Assembly: GCA_021199975.1 (NCBI GenBank)
Contig: JAJQHF010000069.1
Span: 1-9,788, forward strand
Origin: Candidatus Gastranaerophilales bacterium
GTDB taxonomy: Bacteria > Cyanobacteriota > Vampirovibrionia > Gastranaerophilales > Gastranaerophilaceae
Length of the DNA stretch: 9,788 bases
Direction of reading: 5' to 3'
In this document: one piece after another, positions 7,304-9,788 of the stretch
How the letters are laid out: the number at the start of each line of letters is the position of its first letter
Numbering within the stretch: position 1 is the first letter of the stretch
Notes under the pieces: generated by a model
What the model was told of the DNA's origin: nothing
Database searches by the model: none
What the model saw: only the letters and a program-made list of their open reading frames with translations
Made by a program: the position numbers and the translations under genes

Positions 7304-8664
7304 AACTCCGTTGTTTTTGTTCTGTTTTTGAATTTTGTTATGTTTGATTGGAATAACAATTCAACTGTACCGACAGGACCATTTCTGTGTTTTGCTATTA
7401 TTACTTCCGCTTTGCCTTTATTTTCGGTGTTGTCTTTATTATAGTATTCATCTCTATATATAAACATTACAATATCGGCATCTTGTTCGATTGCACCGGA
7501 ATCTCTTAAATCAGAGAGCATGGGTCTTTTATCGGGTCTTGATTCAACTCCTCTTGATAACTGTGAAAGAGCAATAATCGGAACATCAAGTTCTCTTGCT
7601 AATCCTTTTAATGAACGGGATATAGCTGAAATTTGCTGATTTCTGTCATTAGGGCTTCCGCCGCCTTCCATTAATTGAAGATAGTCAATTACAATCAATC
7701 CTAAATCTTTTTCTTCAAGCATTAATCTTCTGCATTTTGCTTTTATATCAGTAACGGTAACACCCGAGGTGTCATCAATATAAATTCTTGCATCAGACAA
7801 TCTGGTCATTGCTTCAACAAGTTTTTCCCAATCTTTTGGCTGCATATTTCCCGAGGTAATTCTCTGCGTATCTACTTCCGCCTCTGAGCATAACATACGC
7901 TTTACAAGCTGCTGCTTAGGCATTTCCAAAGAAAAAAGAGCAACTCCTTTTTTACCCTGCATTGCAACATTTTGAGCAATATTTAATGCTAATGCGGTTT
8001 TCCCCATTGAAGGACGTGCCGCCAAAATTATTAAATCCGATTTTTGAAGCCCTGATGTCAGTGCATTTAAATCATAAAAACCTGTAGTAACTCCGGTTAA
8101 ATCACTTTTATTATTGTATCTGTCCTCTATCTGCTCGTAACTTGCAACAACAAGCTCCTGAATTGGTATAAGGTCTGCCGTGTCTTTTTTTGCGGCTATA
8201 TTAAAAATTAATTTTTGTGCGTTATCAAGTACGATATCCGTTTCTTCACTGTCATAAGACATTGATATTATTTCGGAACCTGCATTTATTAATGCACGTT
8301 TTATTTCTTTTTCCTGAATAATTTTTGCGTAAAATTCTATGTTTGCAGTAGTTACAACATTCAAAGCCAAATCATTAATATAAGCTCTTCCGCCTGCATT
8401 TTCAAGCTCTTCATTATTTCTTAAATGTTCAGATACCGTAACTATATCAATAGGCTCATTTTTTTTGAAAAGTTCAAGTATGGCTTCATATATGAGTTTG
8501 TGAGAAGGTTTATAAAAACATTCGGGTTTTAAAAATTCAACAATACGTCCTAAAGATATAGGATTGACAAGAATAGCGCCCAATACAGCCTCTTCTGCTT
8601 CTACACTTTGAGGCAGCATTTTAAGCATGCCTGTATCAGGTTGTTTTATAACTTTAGCAGCCAA
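7300..8664 (-). CDS. dnaB: Replicative DNA helicase (DnaB)
   Basis: DnaB is the hexameric ATP-driven 5'-3' helicase that unwinds DNA at the replication fork and recruits primase. The 454-residue protein has the N-terminal helical domain, with PQSVEAEEAVLGAIL (18-32), joined by a linker to a RecA-like domain. That domain carries Walker A ARPSMGKTALALN (216-228), SLEM (245-248), Walker B LIVIDYLQLM (323-332), SQLSRGVESRPDKRP (367-381), DLRDSGAIEQDAD (385-397) and KHRNGP (425-430). The motifs are continuous, so there is no intein. The start is taken as TTG at 8664 because a perfect GGAGGT lies four bases upstream. The first ATG, at residue 13, would cut the N-terminal tail and has no comparable site. 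It is the last gene of the leftward run, 24 nt after the coiled-coil gene. Confidence 0.95.
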   Translation of the reverse strand: MAAKVIKQPDTGMLKMLPQSVEAEEAVLGAILVNPISLGRIVEFLKPECFYKPSHKLIYEAILELFKKNEPIDIVTVSEHLRNNEELENAGGRAYINDLALNVVTTANIEFYAKIIQEKEIKRALINAGSEIISMSYDSEETDIVLDNAQKLIFNIAAKKDTADLIPIQELVVASYEQIEDRYNNKSDLTGVTTGFYDLNALTSGLQKSDLIILAARPSMGKTALALNIAQNVAMQGKKGVALFSLEMPKQQLVKRMLCSEAEVDTQRITSGNMQPKDWEKLVEAMTRLSDARIYIDDTSGVTVTDIKAKCRRLMLEEKDLGLIVIDYLQLMEGGGSPNDRNQQISAISRSLKGLARELDVPIIALSQLSRGVESRPDKRPMLSDLRDSGAIEQDADIVMFIYRDEYYNKDNTENKGKAEVIIAKHRNGPVGTVELLFQSNITKFKNRTKTTEF

Positions 8665-8668
8665 ATTT

Positions 8669-8674
8669 ACCTCC
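8669..8674 (-). promoter_or_regulatory. Strong ribosome binding site fixing the TTG start of dnaB
   Basis: The minus strand reads GGAGGT, four bases before TTG at 8664, in the 24-nt gap between the coiled-coil gene and dnaB. It is the best Shine-Dalgarno match in the window. It decides the non-ATG start and may offset the weak initiation codon. Confidence 0.8.
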
Positions 8675-8688
8675 GGATTTTAATTAAT

Positions 8689-9258
8689 CTATTGTTCAAC
8701 AAAAGCTTTAGCGTAATCCTGAGGAGATTCTTTTGCTCTTTCTTTTTGCTGAGCTAAATATTCCTGGCCGTTTCTTACAATTCTGTGAATTTGTTCAATA
8801 TCTTTATTTAAATTATTCAGGACTTCTTCTGCATAAGCCTGAGCGCCTTCTTTTGTCTGCATTGCATCTTGAAAGGCGTTTTTTCTTAATAAATCCGCTT
8901 CTTCGGCTGCTTTATTTTTCATTTCTTCACAGCTGTCTTTAACCTGCTCTTGAATTTTAGCGGCTTTTTCTCTTACAGCTCGGATTAATTCAGATTCACT
9001 TAAAATATTTGCAGCTGTATTTTGTGCTTCGCTTATAATTCTGTCTGCCCGATTTTGAGCCTCCATATATATATCATCACGTCTTTTAAGAATCATTTCG
9101 GCAGTTTTTATTTCTTCAGGTAAAATTGCTCTTATTTTGCTTAGAATATCCTGAATATCATCCGTATTCATAAATAAACAGTAACTTCCCACATGAAATT
9201 TATTATCCAGCAATTCATCCGCTTCATCTATTAAATGACTAACTCTTAACTCTGTCAT
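8689..9258 (-). CDS. Soluble coiled-coil protein with hendecad repeats, function unknown
   Basis: I do not recognise a characterised function. The 189-residue protein has no signal peptide or membrane segment. A short N-terminal region (1-45) precedes ILPEEIKTAE (45-54) and a long Ala/Glu/Lys-rich helix to about 170. EAQNRADRIIS (66-76) is followed directly by EAQNTAANILS (77-87), an 11-residue tandem repeat. From 96 to 161 small or hydrophobic residues recur every 11 positions (99, 110, 121, 132, 143, 154; and 106, 117, 128, 139, 150, 161). Such proteins are often auto-annotated as ATP synthase subunit B/E/H-like or DivIVA-like, and I recall relatives beside coaD in Firmicutes. The missing membrane helix and lack of other atp genes argue against a true ATP synthase subunit. 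The ATG has AAAGG (9267-9271) eight bases upstream, inside the coaD 3' end. A scaffold or division role is speculation. Confidence 0.75.
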   Translation of the reverse strand: MTELRVSHLIDEADELLDNKFHVGSYCLFMNTDDIQDILSKIRAILPEEIKTAEMILKRRDDIYMEAQNRADRIISEAQNTAANILSESELIRAVREKAAKIQEQVKDSCEEMKNKAAEEADLLRKNAFQDAMQTKEGAQAYAEEVLNNLNKDIEQIHRIVRNGQEYLAQQKERAKESPQDYAKAFVEQ

Positions 9259-9262
9259 GATT

Positions 9263-9745
9263 TTAACCTTTCGTATATTTTAATTCTAAATATTTAGCAA
9301 CAGGTTCCGGAACAAATTTAGATACATTCCCCTGCATTAAAGCTATTTCTCTTACCGTACCCGATGAAATAAAGTTGTATTTTGGCTTAGTTATTAAAAA
9401 AACGGTATGTATATCGGAACATAAAGCGCTGTTTGCTTGCGATAATTGCATTTCATATTCAAAATCCGATACCGCTCTCAACCCTCTAATTAATACATTT
9501 GCATTTTTTTTCTTAGCATATTCAATTGTTAAACCGTCATAACTGTCAATTTCAATATTTTTTATATCTTTGCAGGAGGCTTTAATAAGCGACAGTTTAT
9601 CTTCTAAAGGCAGAAAACTTTTTTTATTCACATTTACGGAAACAACAATAATAACCTTATCAAATATATCAGCAGCACGCTTTAAGACATCCAAATGCCC
9701 TTTTGTTATAGGATCAAAACTTCCGGGATATATTGCTGTTTTCAA
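9263..9745 (-). CDS. coaD: Pantetheine-phosphate adenylyltransferase (CoaD)
   Basis: CoaD adenylylates 4'-phosphopantetheine to dephospho-CoA, the penultimate step of coenzyme A synthesis, in the cytoplasm. The 160 residues match the usual family length. The nucleotidyltransferase signature GSFDPITKGHLD (8-19) includes the TKGH form of the (H/T)xGH motif. Other family motifs are NKKSFLPLEDK (40-50), IRGLRAVSDFEYE (86-98) and ISSGTVREI (126-134). The start is TTG at 9745, since the encoded MKTAIYPGSF is the expected N-terminus and no ATG or GTG lies upstream in frame before a stop at 9773-9775. AAGG (9757-9760) lies 11 nt upstream, a weak and rather distant site. CoaD is the first visible gene of the leftward run, with 4 nt between its stop and the next start. 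Confidence 0.95.
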   Translation of the reverse strand: MKTAIYPGSFDPITKGHLDVLKRAADIFDKVIIVVSVNVNKKSFLPLEDKLSLIKASCKDIKNIEIDSYDGLTIEYAKKKNANVLIRGLRAVSDFEYEMQLSQANSALCSDIHTVFLITKPKYNFISSGTVREIALMQGNVSKFVPEPVAKYLELKYTKG

Positions 9746-9781
9746 TATTTTTACTGCCTTGTATACTGCTTCTTACATGTA

Positions 9782-9787
9782 ATTATA
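9782..9787 (-). promoter_or_regulatory. Possible -10 box upstream of coaD
   Basis: The minus strand reads TATAAT, which would place a start near 9775 and a leader of about 30 nt before the TTG of coaD. Its -35 element would lie beyond the right edge, so the promoter cannot be confirmed. An upstream gene in the same operon is equally possible. Confidence 0.3.
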
Positions 9788-9788
9788 T

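Noticed and set aside
7300..8664. Intein in DnaB, common in some lineages
   Set aside because: Walker A, Walker B and the downstream motifs follow at normal spacing and the length of 454 residues is standard.
8689..9258. Calling the coiled-coil protein an ATP synthase subunit B
   Set aside because: There is no N-terminal membrane helix and no other atp gene nearby. The similarity is the kind produced by any Ala/Glu/Lys-rich hendecad helix.
9570..9782. Plus-strand open frames opposite coaD and opposite the coiled-coil gene (8733-8942)
   Set aside because: Both lie antisense to genes with clear support and show no motif or start signal.
1..9788. Mobile element, CRISPR array, tRNA, rRNA, phage or defence system
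   Set aside because: No transposase, terminal repeats, spaced direct repeats, RNA gene signature or effector-like gene is visible. Coding density leaves no unassigned stretch over 300 bases.

Overview
The window is an AT-rich bacterial chromosomal segment carrying nine intact housekeeping genes, packed with almost no spacing. The genes suggest an organism that makes peptidoglycan and divides with an FtsW-type machinery. The lineage is inference only. Strong AT bias, a QPNLS-type FtsW loop that I recall from cyanobacterial FtsW, and a coaD-linked coiled-coil protein of a kind I recall from Firmicutes fit a non-photosynthetic cyanobacterial relative (Vampirovibrionia/Gastranaerophilales) or a low-GC Firmicute. 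A 16S or marker-gene tree would be needed to choose.

Layout: Positions 1-187 are a short non-coding region with two apparently divergent promoters, one firing left out of the window and one firing right into murF. Positions 188-7303 on the + strand are one tight run, murF-mraY-murD-ftsW-murG-folC, with junctions that overlap or are separated by at most 12 nt. It looks like a single operon. Positions 7300-9745 on the - strand are coaD, a coiled-coil protein of unknown function, and dnaB, read in that order. The two runs converge, and the folC and dnaB stop codons share four bases (TTAA).

How the genes work together: MurD and MurF are two of the cytoplasmic ligases that build UDP-MurNAc-pentapeptide. 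MraY moves the product onto undecaprenyl phosphate (lipid I), MurG adds GlcNAc (lipid II), and FtsW polymerises lipid II at the septum. This is a partial dcw (division and cell wall) cluster: murE, murC, murB, ddl, ftsQ, ftsA and ftsZ are not in the window. FolC, a folate-pathway enzyme of the same ATP-ligase superfamily as MurD and MurF, sits where murC or murB often follows murG. On the other strand, CoaD (coenzyme A synthesis) and DnaB (replicative helicase) flank a soluble helical protein with a clear 11-residue repeat, which is the least characterised gene here.

I see no mobile element, CRISPR array, tRNA, rRNA, phage gene or defence system. The window is essentially ordinary core genome. 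The points worth a second look are the hendecad coiled-coil protein, the gene order, the convergent overlap, the TTG starts and a few motif variants.
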